Shown: in pieces, positions 10,778-20,317 of the stretch | Numbering within the stretch: position 1 is the stretch's first letter | Layout of the letters: the number at the start of each line of letters is the position of its first letter | Assembly: GCF_030055435.1 (NCBI RefSeq) | Contig: NZ_JASFYG010000004.1 | Coordinates: 62,001-126,000 of the forward strand | Length of the DNA: 64,000 nt | DNA from: Methanothermobacter sp. | Lineage (GTDB): Archaea; Methanobacteriota; Methanobacteria; Methanobacteriales; Methanothermobacteraceae | Direction of reading: 5' to 3' | The notes under the pieces: model-generated | What the model saw: the letters and a program-made list of their open reading frames with translations, nothing else | Databases searched by the model: none | What the model was told of the DNA's origin: nothing | Made by a program: the position numbers and the translations under genes

Positions 10778-11320
10778 ATGCTCACAAGAATTGAAGCCAT
10801 AGAAAGGATCGTGGAGGTCCTTGATGATGAACTCGTGGTATGTAACCTGGGTTTCCCATCAAGGGAGCTCTACAGTATCAAAGATTCGTCAAGGCATTTT
10901 TACATGCTTGGATCCATGGGGATGGCGTCCTCCATTGGACTTGGACTTGCCCTCTCACAGAAGAGAAGGATAGTTGTACTTGATGGTGATGGATCCATCC
11001 TCATGAACCTGGGGGGACTGGTAACAGCCGCTGCCCAGGCACCCAAAAACCTCTTCATAGTCCTCCTGGACAACAGGTGCTACGGAAGCACCGGTTCCCA
11101 GTGCACCTACTCAGATCACATAGACCTTGGGGATGTTGCCGGGTCAATGGGATTCAATGTTATCCGGCTCCAGGAGGAACCTGACTTTAAAAGGGTCCTT
11201 GAGGAGGACGGGCCAGTTTTTGCCCATGTACCTGTAAAACCTGGTAACGCGGATGTACCTGTCATAGATTTAAGCCCTGAGGAGATAATAGAGAGGTTCA
11301 TGGATGAGGTGAGGTCCTAG
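10778..11320 (+). CDS. comE: sulfopyruvate decarboxylase subunit beta
   Basis: The diphosphate-binding half of the ComDE enzyme. The Mg-thiamine diphosphate motif is visible as GDGS followed by LDNRCYG (residues about 71-105). The ATG at 10778 with GGTGAT ahead is preferred over an in-frame TTG at 10754 that would overlap comD. The last codons lie in a 16-bp palindrome shared with the 3' end of the convergent polB1 gene; both genes end Arg-Ser-stop with TAG codons that overlap. Confidence 0.94.
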   Translation: MLTRIEAIERIVEVLDDELVVCNLGFPSRELYSIKDSSRHFYMLGSMGMASSIGLGLALSQKRRIVVLDGDGSILMNLGGLVTAAAQAPKNLFIVLLDNRCYGSTGSQCTYSDHIDLGDVAGSMGFNVIRLQEEPDFKRVLEEDGPVFAHVPVKPGNADVPVIDLSPEEIIERFMDEVRS

Positions 11321-11326
11321 GACCTC
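11311..11326. repeat. 16-bp palindrome where comE and polB1 end
   Basis: GAGGTCCTAGGACCTC is a perfect palindrome. Its central CTAG contains the TAG stop codons of both convergent genes, which overlap by 4 bases. Confidence 0.8.
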
Positions 11327-13086
11327 CTCCCTGTGTATGTGGCATAGAAACCATCTGTGTCTGCGTAAACCGTATGGAAACCGAATTCTTCGGCTATTTT
11401 TATTGTCCTCTTTATGTAGTCCCTTCCCCATGCGGTTATGGCCTCTGCACACTCCATTGAATACCATCTGAACCTTGAGTAACCGTAGACACCGTACATG
11501 GTATTTGCAAGCCTCTTGAGGGCCTCCTGCTGTACATTGAGTATCTTTCGCTCCATGGGGTCATCTGAACGCTTCATCTCCCCCTTGATTCTGACCCTCT
11601 CAGAGAGTATTTCACCTATAACCGAGGGTACAAAGCCAGGTGGCTCCTTACGGAACCTGTAACCGTATTCCGGTGCGACGTGGCAGTCACAATCTTCCTC
11701 ATCGGTGAGTGTGTCTGGGGATATGTTCTTTGAGATTATTATGCTGGGGTATAGGCTGCGGAAGTCGAACTGGACTATGTTCTCATGGAGGCCCCTCTCA
11801 GGTTCCTTAACATACCCTCCAACGGCCCTGCGGCCCCTTCTCTTTGAAAACTCTGAGTGTGATGGTTTGTTTGGTACGAGTTCCCCGTACTGGTATGCCT
11901 TCCTTACAAGGAACCATTCGGCCTGCTGTCCGGTTGCCATGCGGGATATGTCAAAGAGGGGCTGGCCAACTATACGGGTGAGCTCCATGTTGAGGGGGAG
12001 GATCTTCTCTGCGATTCGGTAGGTTGCAACGACATCATCAAGGGAGTACTTGAAGAGTTCATCCCTCAGCTCCTCCCGGTCCCAGTACTCCCATAGCTTA
12101 TCGCCTGGAAGGTCCAGCTTCTTCTCCCCGAAGAGTTCCTGGTAGACCCTCTCAAGTGTGTAGCGGTCAAGGTTCATGTACCTCCTCATCACAGGGTAGA
12201 GGTCCACGTGCACCGTCCCCTTTATGGCTGTTGCGTTTGCAAAGCCCCTCCTCATGGTCTTTATCCTTGACCCATCCCATCCAAGGTCAAATTCCACTCC
12301 AAGGATCTCTGCCCTCCTTGATAGGTAGGGGAAGTCGAAGTTGTCGGAGTTGTATCCCACAAGGATGTCGGGTTTTTTCTCCCTGACGATTTCAGCGAAC
12401 CTCTCAAGGATTGCCGCCTCATCATCAACCATCTCAACGAAGTCCAGGTGCTCGCCCCTCGTTGATATAACCGATTCAACACCCATGTTACCGGCAATTC
12501 CAACCATCACTATCTCATCATTTTCAGGGTCAGGCATCCCATGGGGGTTTCTCACCTCAATGTCGAAGCTGAGGATGTCCAGCTGGGGGAAGCCAGAATC
12601 AGATGTTTCTATCCCATCGGTTATCTCAATGATCCTCACATCATCTGATGTGACTGATGGTGCCGAGTCCACCTCCACGCCATTAAATTCTATCCCTGAC
12701 ATTGGAACGATTGACCTGTCAATGAGGTACCTCCTGTAGAATGGGATGTCATGTTCCCTTATATCCGCAACGGATTCAAGGTTCCTTATCCTCTCCCTTA
12801 ACTTCGGAACCTCCTGGGGGTGCCTTAATTCTATCCTTATAACCTCCACCGGTTTTCCAAGGTCCCTTCGCTCTGTGACCTCAAGTTTTTCCAGTCCCAG
12901 TTCAGCGAGTTCATCCAGGCACCTCTCTGTATCGGTGGGGATCGCATAGATGTATGGCCTGAATGAACTGTCGTATGCGATGATTGGCTCATTTCCTGAC
13001 TTGTCCTTACCAAAGAGTCTGATGACGGGCATCTCATCGACCGTTAGGTAGTCGATGTCAAGGAGCACCATACTGTATCTTTCCAT
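11317..13086 (-). CDS. polB1: split family B DNA polymerase, large subunit PolB1
   Basis: N-terminal and palm part of a replicative-type family B polymerase. Proofreading exonuclease motifs are visible ([25 protein letters not shown]), as are polymerase motif A ([10 protein letters not shown]), motif B ([14 protein letters not shown]) and motif C (YADTDG). The protein ends about ten residues after motif C, so the thumb must come from a second gene, PolB2, which is not in this window. This split is established for M. thermautotrophicus. I chose the ATG at 13086 ([10 protein letters not shown], 589 residues); the frame is open 32 codons further up. Promoter not obvious. Confidence 0.95.
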   Translation of the reverse strand: MERYSMVLLDIDYLTVDEMPVIRLFGKDKSGNEPIIAYDSSFRPYIYAIPTDTERCLDELAELGLEKLEVTERRDLGKPVEVIRIELRHPQEVPKLRERIRNLESVADIREHDIPFYRRYLIDRSIVPMSGIEFNGVEVDSAPSVTSDDVRIIEITDGIETSDSGFPQLDILSFDIEVRNPHGMPDPENDEIVMVGIAGNMGVESVISTRGEHLDFVEMVDDEAAILERFAEIVREKKPDILVGYNSDNFDFPYLSRRAEILGVEFDLGWDGSRIKTMRRGFANATAIKGTVHVDLYPVMRRYMNLDRYTLERVYQELFGEKKLDLPGDKLWEYWDREELRDELFKYSLDDVVATYRIAEKILPLNMELTRIVGQPLFDISRMATGQQAEWFLVRKAYQYGELVPNKPSHSEFSKRRGRRAVGGYVKEPERGLHENIVQFDFRSLYPSIIISKNISPDTLTDEEDCDCHVAPEYGYRFRKEPPGFVPSVIGEILSERVRIKGEMKRSDDPMERKILNVQQEALKRLANTMYGVYGYSRFRWYSMECAEAITAWGRDYIKRTIKIAEEFGFHTVYADTDGFYATYTGRRS

Positions 13087-13864
13087 GACTTTACTCTGTT
13101 GTGTGGGACTAATAAAATGTTCTAGGAATGAATGGGTTATCCGTTTTAACTGTCTTGCCAGACCAGTATGCCATAGTATCAAAAGATATTAAAAAATGTG
13201 AACACAGAGCAGTTGACTTGTAAAAACACCTTCAAAATCTCGACTTGAACAACTTCTAAAACAAAACGGAACAAGAAAAAAATCAGATAAAAAATATAGA
13301 TCCCTTTCATGTCAAAAAATGTAATAAGACACCATTGAGTTAGAGTTTCTGTGAACAGACAATACACCCATTACAAATCGATAAAGATGTTAAGCCCTTG
13401 CTGAAGAATTACAGTAAAGAACGTGAAAAATTACGTGATGTAAGCATTATCGCTTCCCCTTTGGCAATAAACCATACGCTCCTCGTGGTGGGGTGTAAGT
13501 ACCGCAGATACAGACTCAAACAGAGACGTTATGTGATGAAATGCCAATTTATCACTGGGAAAATCATTCCAATGCCAATTTAAAGAAACACTCAATGCAA
13601 CCTCATCTGCATTACAAAGAAAGAGATATTAGCACTTCATGCATGCTTTGCATGGATTTTTTGTAAGTTTTTAATGAAAATCATGAACATTGGATGTTAG
13701 AGATCTAAGAGAAAATGTAAGTGACGAATATATTATCTAATAAATATACTTTTAATACTAAATTTGTGTTATATAATGGGATTTATGTTTTTCGGTCCTC
13801 AAGTGGATAATAATATTTTTATATTATTTTATAATCAACTTTATTTTTGCTGGAGGTATTTTTT
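13087..13864. other. AT-rich intergenic region at the edge of the accessory island
   Basis: About 780 bases of strongly AT-rich sequence. A 61-codon open frame (13398-13583, TTG start, no ribosome binding site) resembles nothing I know and may be a remnant or chance. The last 60 bases contain a TATA-like ATATTATTTTATAATC and the ribosome binding site GGAGGT for the following surface protein gene. Confidence 0.5.
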
Positions 13865-16348
13865 ATGAGAAAGTTTCTGTTCTTTATGATGGCTGTTTGT
13901 GTTTCTATCTTATAGGTAATTCTTTCGCTCTAAGTTTATCTTATGATGAGGTTTGTGACGCCTCTAAGATGATAGGGAATTATACAACATCGCAGAACCG
14001 TATACCATCAGTGGTTGTGGTTAATGGGAAGGATATAACATCAGACAATTATTTGTATGTGGCGTCCTCTACTGTCCTGAACCTTAATCAGGGCAAACGG
14101 GCCGGTATTTCATTACCTGATTATAATCCGCCTACTAATCCGAGGGGGGCGGCAACAGGAACACTATACAAAAGCGGATATTTGCAGGCGGCCCAGAACA
14201 TCAAAAACTTCATGGAATCCAATGGCAGGTCGCCGAATTATGCCAACACAGCCATTGGACAAGTGCGCTACGAAAGCCTGATCTATGCCTATGCAAGGAT
14301 AATAAACTTCTACAACAGCACAGGCAAACTACCAGACCACATTACAATACAGCAAATAACAAAAAAGGAAGGAACCATCACAAGGCCACGGGCCGACTAC
14401 ACCTACAAAATCGAAGGTTACACCACCTATTTCATGGATAAGAGCACAGGTTCTATCCAGTCATTGCAATGGGACTTTGGAGACAACACAACAAGCACTG
14501 AAAGGAACCCAACACACACCTACAAAGCAGGAACATACACCGTAACCTTAACCGTCCGGGGTTATGGTGTCACATCCACTAGGACGATGATGTTGGAGGT
14601 TATGCTCGCGACAATTCATGTTAATTCAACAGCAGTAACGTTTTTGGGACAAACTTTAAACTTAACCTTTAAAATGCCTCTTAACAATACAGCCAAATGG
14701 ATTAGTATAGGGGCTATGGCTACAGGCCCATTCAATGAGACAGTATTCCTTGTGGAGGATGGTGTAGCATATAAACTGGCAGAGCTAACCAACCCATTCT
14801 ATCAAGTGAACAGGCAAAGTCAAAGAGAAATTGTCTGGACCGCCACCGCAGGACTGAACAGACTCATAGAAATCTGCACAAAACTCGGACTCGACGAACT
14901 CGAAACAATAAATGAATACCTCAACAACTTCAACCTAACAGAACAAGAAAAGAACTTCATCCTAACAAACCATGGAAGATGCATAGACATCCTCCAAGTC
15001 AGCATAGAATATCCTGGCGAAGAAAGTGTCACAATAGCCAACATAACATTCCCAGGGAACCGATCAACAAGGACGCTCCTACTACTCTACACAAACGGCT
15101 ACTACATACACCCGCCAGGAGAAACCGGGCCCAACATAATAATAAATGACACCCTAACCTGGAAGCCAGCAACTATGACGCCATTATAACCTACACCATA
15201 GCCACCAAAAAAATAACAAACCAGACACTACAATACTGGCTAAACAAAGAATACCCTCCAGGACCATTAAAAGCAGCCTACGGACTATTCCTCGCAGGCC
15301 TCGAAACAATATACCTCCACGACACAATCGCAGACCAAGCCGCAAAATACAACATAACATGGACAAGAACCAGGCCAGCGATGGTCTCAGCAGGAGACCA
15401 CAGCCCAGCGACATGGATAAGCCTGGAATGCAACCACAACATGGGAGTGAAAGCCAACGGAACAACACAAAACCTGAAAGCATTCAACTACGCAAGGACA
15501 TCCACAATAAACCCAATAGAATACTATGTTATGGAAGCCTTATTCCCAGGATCAGACCCCACAACCGCCCCAATAACAGGAATAGGCCAGAAATTACTCA
15601 ATGGAGAGCCACTAGACATCCTCGAAACCGAAAATTATACGCTAATCACTGACAACCAAGGAAGATACATCATAATAGGCCATAAAACAGGAATAGTCAG
15701 AGACATAATCTACAATCTTATGGGAGCATACTGCTACTACCACCAACAAACAGAACTAGCCAAAAAACTTGGGAATGAAATTTTGAATTGGAGTGGTTGG
15801 TGGAATTTATTGGTGTTGCTGGTGTTTCAACAGCCGAGGCTGCTGTGCTTGAACTGGGTGTGCTTTCAGCCCCAGAAACCCTTGGTTTGAGTTTGGCTGT
15901 TACCCTGGCCGCATATATTATCATGGAGCATCCTGAATGGCTACCATACATCAAAGACGCCACAATAATGACACTACTACTAACACCAAGTGGCATACCT
16001 CTTGCTATGGCGTATGCATGGTTGAGTAAGGATGCTACATACTTTGAATTACTTTTAAAGAAGATAACGGATCCTAATGAAGTCTTGGATAATGTGATAA
16101 AAGAGCTTCAGAATAGTTTAGATCCAAATAGTTTAATAGGACCCGATGGGAAAAGAGGAGATATTCTCGGGTTTTTCCGTGATAGATATGTGAGGTTCTA
16201 TAACTCTCTTAAGAGGGGAGATATTGTGGGTGTTGTGAAATATGGTATTGAGCTTATTGCTGGAGGAATAACGGTTGGTTCGTGGGCGGTGAGTGGCTTT
16301 AAGGAATTTGTGAAGTCTGTTCTTGAAAAAGAAACTGGAGGAGATTAA
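13865..16348 (+). pseudogene. frameshifted cell-surface protein with pseudomurein-binding repeats and PKD domain
   Basis: Three reading-frame shifts, each equal to loss of one base, break a surface protein of about 825 residues: in the signal peptide near 13890-13905 (MRKFLFFMMAV runs into a stop, the rest continues in the next frame), near 15161 (one G missing in TGGAAGCC), and near 15787 (one T missing in AATTG). Domain order: signal peptide; two pseudomurein-binding repeats (about 13935-14110 and 14175-14350, the second YLQAAQNIKNFMESNGR); a PKD domain with WDFGDNTTSTERNPTHTY (about 14400-14600); an uncharacterised middle with several Asn-X-Ser/Thr sites; and a hydrophobic C-terminal domain (15788-16348) likely to sit in the membrane. 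Sequencing error is not excluded, but no other gene in the window is broken this way. GGAGGT precedes the ATG. Confidence 0.75.
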
Positions 16349-16349
16349 A

Positions 16350-16971
16350 TTGGATTTAAATGCAGTCATATTATTTATATTTCTATTAAGTGTAGTCTTC
16401 ATTTTCATAGAATATTCTCTAGGAAAAATCGCGTTGGGATTAATTGAAAAAGAAGAGTATGAAAAAGCCATAAATGTCTATAGGCTCCTCATATCAAAAA
16501 CTGAGAAAGATTTATTCAACATAGGATTCTGTTTCACCCAAAACAAAGAATACCAAAAAGCTTTAAAATATTATGACAAGGCATTAAAAATAAATCCGGA
16601 ATATGCAGAAGCATGGAACAACAAAGGAATAATACTAAAAGAACTTAAAAAATACAAAAAGGCGCTAAAATGCTACAACAAAGCCCTAGAAATAAACTCT
16701 GAACTTATAGAAGCATGGAACAACAAAGGAACAATCCTCCAGGAGCTGGGCAAATATGAAGAAGCACTAGAATGCTACAACAAAGCCCTAGAAATAAACC
16801 CAAAAAGCATTGAAACATTAACTTACAAGGGAATAACATTATCCAAAATCGGCAAATACAAAAAAGCCCTAAAATGCTTCGACAAAGCACTCAAAATAGA
16901 CCCAAAAAACAAACTATTACACAAAACCAAAGCAGCACTTCACAAAAAACTTAAAAACCAAGAAAAAGCCT
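16350..16971 (+). pseudogene. membrane-anchored TPR protein, 3' end fused to foreign sequence
   Basis: N-terminal hydrophobic segment (VILFIFLLSVVFIFIEYSLG) followed by about five tetratricopeptide repeats of 34 residues with the pattern AWNNKGIILKELKKYKKALKCYNKALEIN. The TTG at 16350 is preceded by GGAGGAG. After codon NQEKAW (about 16970) the frame enters sequence that belongs, in another frame, to the C-terminal domain of a second surface-protein copy, and stops at 17090 after about 40 unrelated residues. The break looks like a deletion junction. The product may still be made, with an aberrant tail. Confidence 0.65.
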
Positions 16972-17439
16972 GGTTACAACCTCGAAAATGTCGCAATGAT
17001 GACCATACTACTAACACCAGGTGGTCTGCCAACATTCATCACCTACACATTACTAACAGGAGACACAGAACCAATACAAAACTATCTTGAAATACTATCA
17101 AGACAGTCAGACGGATGGACCCGTAGAATGGTAAATGAGTATAGAGAAGCCGTAGATACTCTAAGGGCGGTTAGCAGTGGTAGTGTTGGTGGCGATCCCG
17201 ACGATATAGAAAGGGCTATAAATAATTTAGGTAAATTCATGAGGGATGAATGGGAGCTGTTCAAGGAGGCTTTAAAGGATGGGGATGTTGTGGGCGCCAT
17301 AAAACATGGAGGCACTATAATAGGCACCGGGATGGGCGTTGTGGCCCTGTTAACATATGAGAATCGCGAGGCGATAGAGGCATGCATACTAGAATTCAAA
17401 AACTACCTGGAAAAGAAGTTGAGAGAGGCTGGAGCATGA
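16972..17439 (+). pseudogene. remnant: C-terminal domain of a second surface-protein copy
   Basis: Starting at GYNLENVAMMTILLTPGGLP, this frame matches the C-terminal domain of the upstream surface pseudogene (compare IMTLLLTPSGIPLAMAYAWLS), including the later GDVVGAIKHGG versus GDIVGVVKYGI segment. Everything upstream (signal peptide, pseudomurein-binding repeats, PKD) is gone. An ATG at 16996 could start a 147-residue protein, but it has no clear ribosome binding site. Its stop overlaps the start of the next TPR gene (ATGA), so the original arrangement was surface protein then coupled TPR gene. Confidence 0.65.
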
Positions 17440-18647
17440 ATCCCTTTAAGAAGATAATGGATTGGATGGCCAGGGGAAAAGCTGGATGGCGCCTCAGCGG
17501 GGGCCGATCAAGCCTAAAACAGGGAAAATACAAAGAAGCTCTTAAAGAATTCAGGAAAGCCCTCAAGGCGAGTCCAAACGACCCGGAAATCTTGCACTAT
17601 AATGCAATGACACTACTAAAACTCAAAAGACCAGAGAAAGCCTTAGAATGTTATGAAAAAATCCTCAAAAACAATCCAAAACTAGCAGAAGCATGGAACA
17701 ACAAAGGAGTAGTCCTTAAAGAACTTAAGAGATATGATGAGGCATTGGAATGCTATGAAAGGGCACTACAAATAGATCCAGAAGACGATGGAACATGGAA
17801 CAACAAAGGAGCGCTCCTTGACACAATAGGTAAACCTGAAAAAGCAATAGAATGCTATGAAAAAGCCTTAGAAATAAACCAAAAAAATGCAAAAGCATGG
17901 TATAATAAAGGTAACGGATTACGCAGTCTTGGAAAATATGAGGAGGCATTGGAATGCTATGAAAAAGCATTACAGATAAACGCAGAATTCGTAGAGGCAT
18001 GGTACAACAAAGCACTAATTTTTGAAGAACTTAAGAGATATGATGAGGCATTGGAATGCTATGAAAGGGCACTACAAATAGATCCAGAAGACGATGGAAC
18101 ATGGAACAACAAAGGAGCGCTCCTTGACACAATAGGTAAACCTGAAAAAGCAATAGAATGCTATGAAAAAGCCTTAGAAATAAACCAAAAAAATGCAAAA
18201 GCATGGAACAACAAAGGAGTAGTCCTTGAAGAACTTAAGAGATATGATGAGGCATTGGAATGCTATGAAAAAGCCTTAGAAATAAACCTAGAAAACGACG
18301 AAACATGGGCTAACAAGGGATTACTCCTCAGAAAACTTGGAAAATATGAGGAGGCGCTGGAATGTTTTGAAAAAGCCCTTGAAATAAACCCAGAATTCGC
18401 CGATACATGGGAATGGAAAGGGATAATCCTGGAAGACCTCAAAAAACCAGAGGAAGCCCTGAAATGCTACAAGCAAGCCCTCAAACTAAACCCCCAAGAC
18501 AAAACACTATGGTACATGCAAGGAAAAACACTACAAAAACTTGGAAAACACCAAAAAGCCAAAAAATCCTACAAAAAAGCCCTGAAAATAGACCCACAAT
18601 ACAAAAAAGCCAAAAAAACCCTGAAAGAACTCCAAATGAAAGGCTAA
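17436..18647 (+). CDS. TPR-repeat protein
   Basis: About 403 residues, nearly all of it eleven tetratricopeptide repeats of 34 residues (pattern AWNNKGVVLEELKRYDEALECYEKALEIN), a scaffold for protein-protein contacts. It has no signal peptide; the N-terminus MNPFKKIMDWMARGKAGW is basic. The ATG at 17436 overlaps the preceding stop codon (ATGA). A 180-bp block (17721-17900) is repeated exactly at 18027-18206, three repeats apart, so the array expanded recently. Partner and function are unknown; the neighbouring surface-protein remnant suggests they worked together. Confidence 0.85.
   Translation: MNPFKKIMDWMARGKAGWRLSGGRSSLKQGKYKEALKEFRKALKASPNDPEILHYNAMTLLKLKRPEKALECYEKILKNNPKLAEAWNNKGVVLKELKRYDEALECYERALQIDPEDDGTWNNKGALLDTIGKPEKAIECYEKALEINQKNAKAWYNKGNGLRSLGKYEEALECYEKALQINAEFVEAWYNKALIFEELKRYDEALECYERALQIDPEDDGTWNNKGALLDTIGKPEKAIECYEKALEINQKNAKAWNNKGVVLEELKRYDEALECYEKALEINLENDETWANKGLLLRKLGKYEEALECFEKALEINPEFADTWEWKGIILEDLKKPEEALKCYKQALKLNPQDKTLWYMQGKTLQKLGKHQKAKKSYKKALKIDPQYKKAKKTLKELQMKG
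17721..17900 (+). repeat. exact 180-bp direct repeat, copy 1 (in TPR gene)
   Basis: Identical to 18027-18206. The 306-bp offset equals three 34-residue TPR units, so the duplication keeps frame. Confidence 0.85.
18027..18206 (+). repeat. exact 180-bp direct repeat, copy 2 (in TPR gene)
   Basis: Identical to 17721-17900; the copies diverge immediately after GCATGG. Confidence 0.85.
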
Positions 18648-19254
18648 AGTCACTCCTGGGTAATAGCACAGCAAACCTTTGAAGGCTTAAAGAACAGCGA
18701 GAGAAAAGCCTTCAAGGGGCCTTATTAGCCCAATACAACCCGCCCCACACAATCCCATGACCCTTGTTGAAATCATCAGTTATGACCTGATGGGTCAGGG
18801 CCTCATAGGAGTTAACATAGCAGCATACGCAACAACAATAGCTACATAAACTCCAAACTCAACAACATTACAGGTAGCATCAAAGAATTTATCGTGGAAC
18901 ATCAAACATATATTTCAATGGATATTGGTAATCTTTTGCTTTTGGCTTTTGGGAGGTGTGTTAGCAAGGAGGGTAGTGTAGTACTTCAGCCACTTGGGAT
19001 GTGTATTAATTATGGGTAACGCTATACTTACTGTTAGGGATCATTATCTCCCAGAGGAATATTGGAAAAATATATTGCATATCATCGTACAGGTTCATGG
19101 TTATGAGATCATTACTGGAATAAACCCCCTATTGCTCTATTGGAAAGAAACCTTGGAACATGAAAAAGAGGATAAGAACCTTATCCAGCGTAATTTTTCT
19201 GATAATTGGATCCGGCTTCTCACGGGTTCTGGTGAATTCTTTCCATCATCATAG
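18648..19254 (+). pseudogene. decayed coding sequence of unknown origin
   Basis: No intact gene. Peptide-like stretches continue in changing plus-strand frames: SHSWVIAQQTFEGLKNSERK from 18648, then ALLAQYNPPHTIP, then TLVEIISYDLMGQGLIGVN, then KLNNITGSIKEFIVEHQTY to GMCINYG, then a frame from 18994 (NAILTVRDHYLPEEYWKN to a TAG at 19252). These join into one plausible protein only if several frameshifts are repaired. It directly follows the TPR gene and probably belongs to the same decaying island. I do not recognise the family. Confidence 0.45.
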
Positions 19255-19298
19255 CTTACCTATTACGAAATAACCAGAATAAGCATGACACTTTATGT

Positions 19299-20306
19299 TC
19301 ACCGGTTCTCCTCACCAGCTGATTCTCCAAGCCTGTAGGCCTCAAGGGCTGCGTAGGCAAGCCCCAGGACCAGTGGCCCAACTATGAACCCGGCAACACC
19401 CCATACGACCGGGCCCCCAAGGAAACCCACAAGGAATATCATGGGGTGTATATCAGCATACTTACCTGAAAGCTTTGGCCGGAGGTATATGTCGATTGTG
19501 CTGAGGAATATCCCGAATATGAGGACCAGGACCCCCCTGATGATATTCCCGCTCACGAGGTCATAGATGGCGAGGGGCGTGTAGGCCGCCCATGGACCTA
19601 TAACCGGTATGAGCTGAAATATCCCCGTTATTATACCGAGGACTATGGCGTAGGGGTAGCCCAGGAGGTGAAAGCCGACCCCTGCCATGATACCTATGAG
19701 GAGTGCTGTGAGGAAGTGGCCATAGAATATGCTCATGAGAACACGTTCTGTCTCAGAGGCCATCCTCCCCATGAAGGGCCTGGCTTCAGGGGGTATGAGG
19801 CCCCTTATATATGAAAGGAGCCTTTCACCATCCCTTGCAAAGTAGAATGTTGATGAGAGGAATACGAAGAGCTGCAGGGCTATCATGGGGACTGACTGTA
19901 TCACATCAATCACATAGTTGATGGATCCGCTCAGTACGTCGGTTAGAATACCCCTCAAAGCCCCCAGGGTGACCCCTGAACTCTGGAGCTGTCCCGGAAG
20001 GTTGGGGATATCAAAGCCCCTTGCAAGGGTTATGAGTGAGGGGGTGGAGTTTATGAGGGAATCCACGGTGAAAACCACTATACCAACAAGGGGCATTATA
20101 ACAACGACCATGGCTATGATTATGGAGACCGAGAGGTAGGGTATCCTCTCATTTATCCTTAAAGCCACCGGCCTTACAATATAGGCGAATACCGCCCCCA
20201 GGAAGAGCATGGTCCAGATGGGATAGATTACAATGGCCGATAGAAGTATCAGTGCAAGTACAAGGAATGAAGTAGATGTGATGGTGCCCCTGAGCTTCTC
20301 TATCAT
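19299..20306 (-). CDS. AI-2E/PerM family membrane transporter
   Basis: A 335-residue integral membrane protein of the UPF0118 (PerM, YdiK) family, which contains exporters of small molecules such as autoinducer-2 and Na+/H+ antiporters; the substrate here is unknown. About seven to eight membrane segments; the family region YPYAIVLGIITGIFQLIPVIGPW and the C-terminal YADIHPMIFLVGFLGGP motif are clear. ATG preceded by a weak site. It starts 11 bases after the end of pyrK on the same strand. Confidence 0.85.
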   Translation of the reverse strand: MIEKLRGTITSTSFLVLALILLSAIVIYPIWTMLFLGAVFAYIVRPVALRINERIPYLSVSIIIAMVVVIMPLVGIVVFTVDSLINSTPSLITLARGFDIPNLPGQLQSSGVTLGALRGILTDVLSGSINYVIDVIQSVPMIALQLFVFLSSTFYFARDGERLLSYIRGLIPPEARPFMGRMASETERVLMSIFYGHFLTALLIGIMAGVGFHLLGYPYAIVLGIITGIFQLIPVIGPWAAYTPLAIYDLVSGNIIRGVLVLIFGIFLSTIDIYLRPKLSGKYADIHPMIFLVGFLGGPVVWGVAGFIVGPLVLGLAYAALEAYRLGESAGEENR

Positions 20307-20317
20307 GAAACCACCAG

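Noticed and set aside
13398-13583. 61-codon open frame in the intergenic region after polB1
   Set aside because: TTG start without ribosome binding site, no family resemblance, in AT-rich decaying DNA. Left as part of the intergenic description.
16996-17439. Independent functional membrane protein gene
   Set aside because: It aligns with only the C-terminal domain of the upstream surface protein and lacks its own start signals, so a truncated remnant is more likely.
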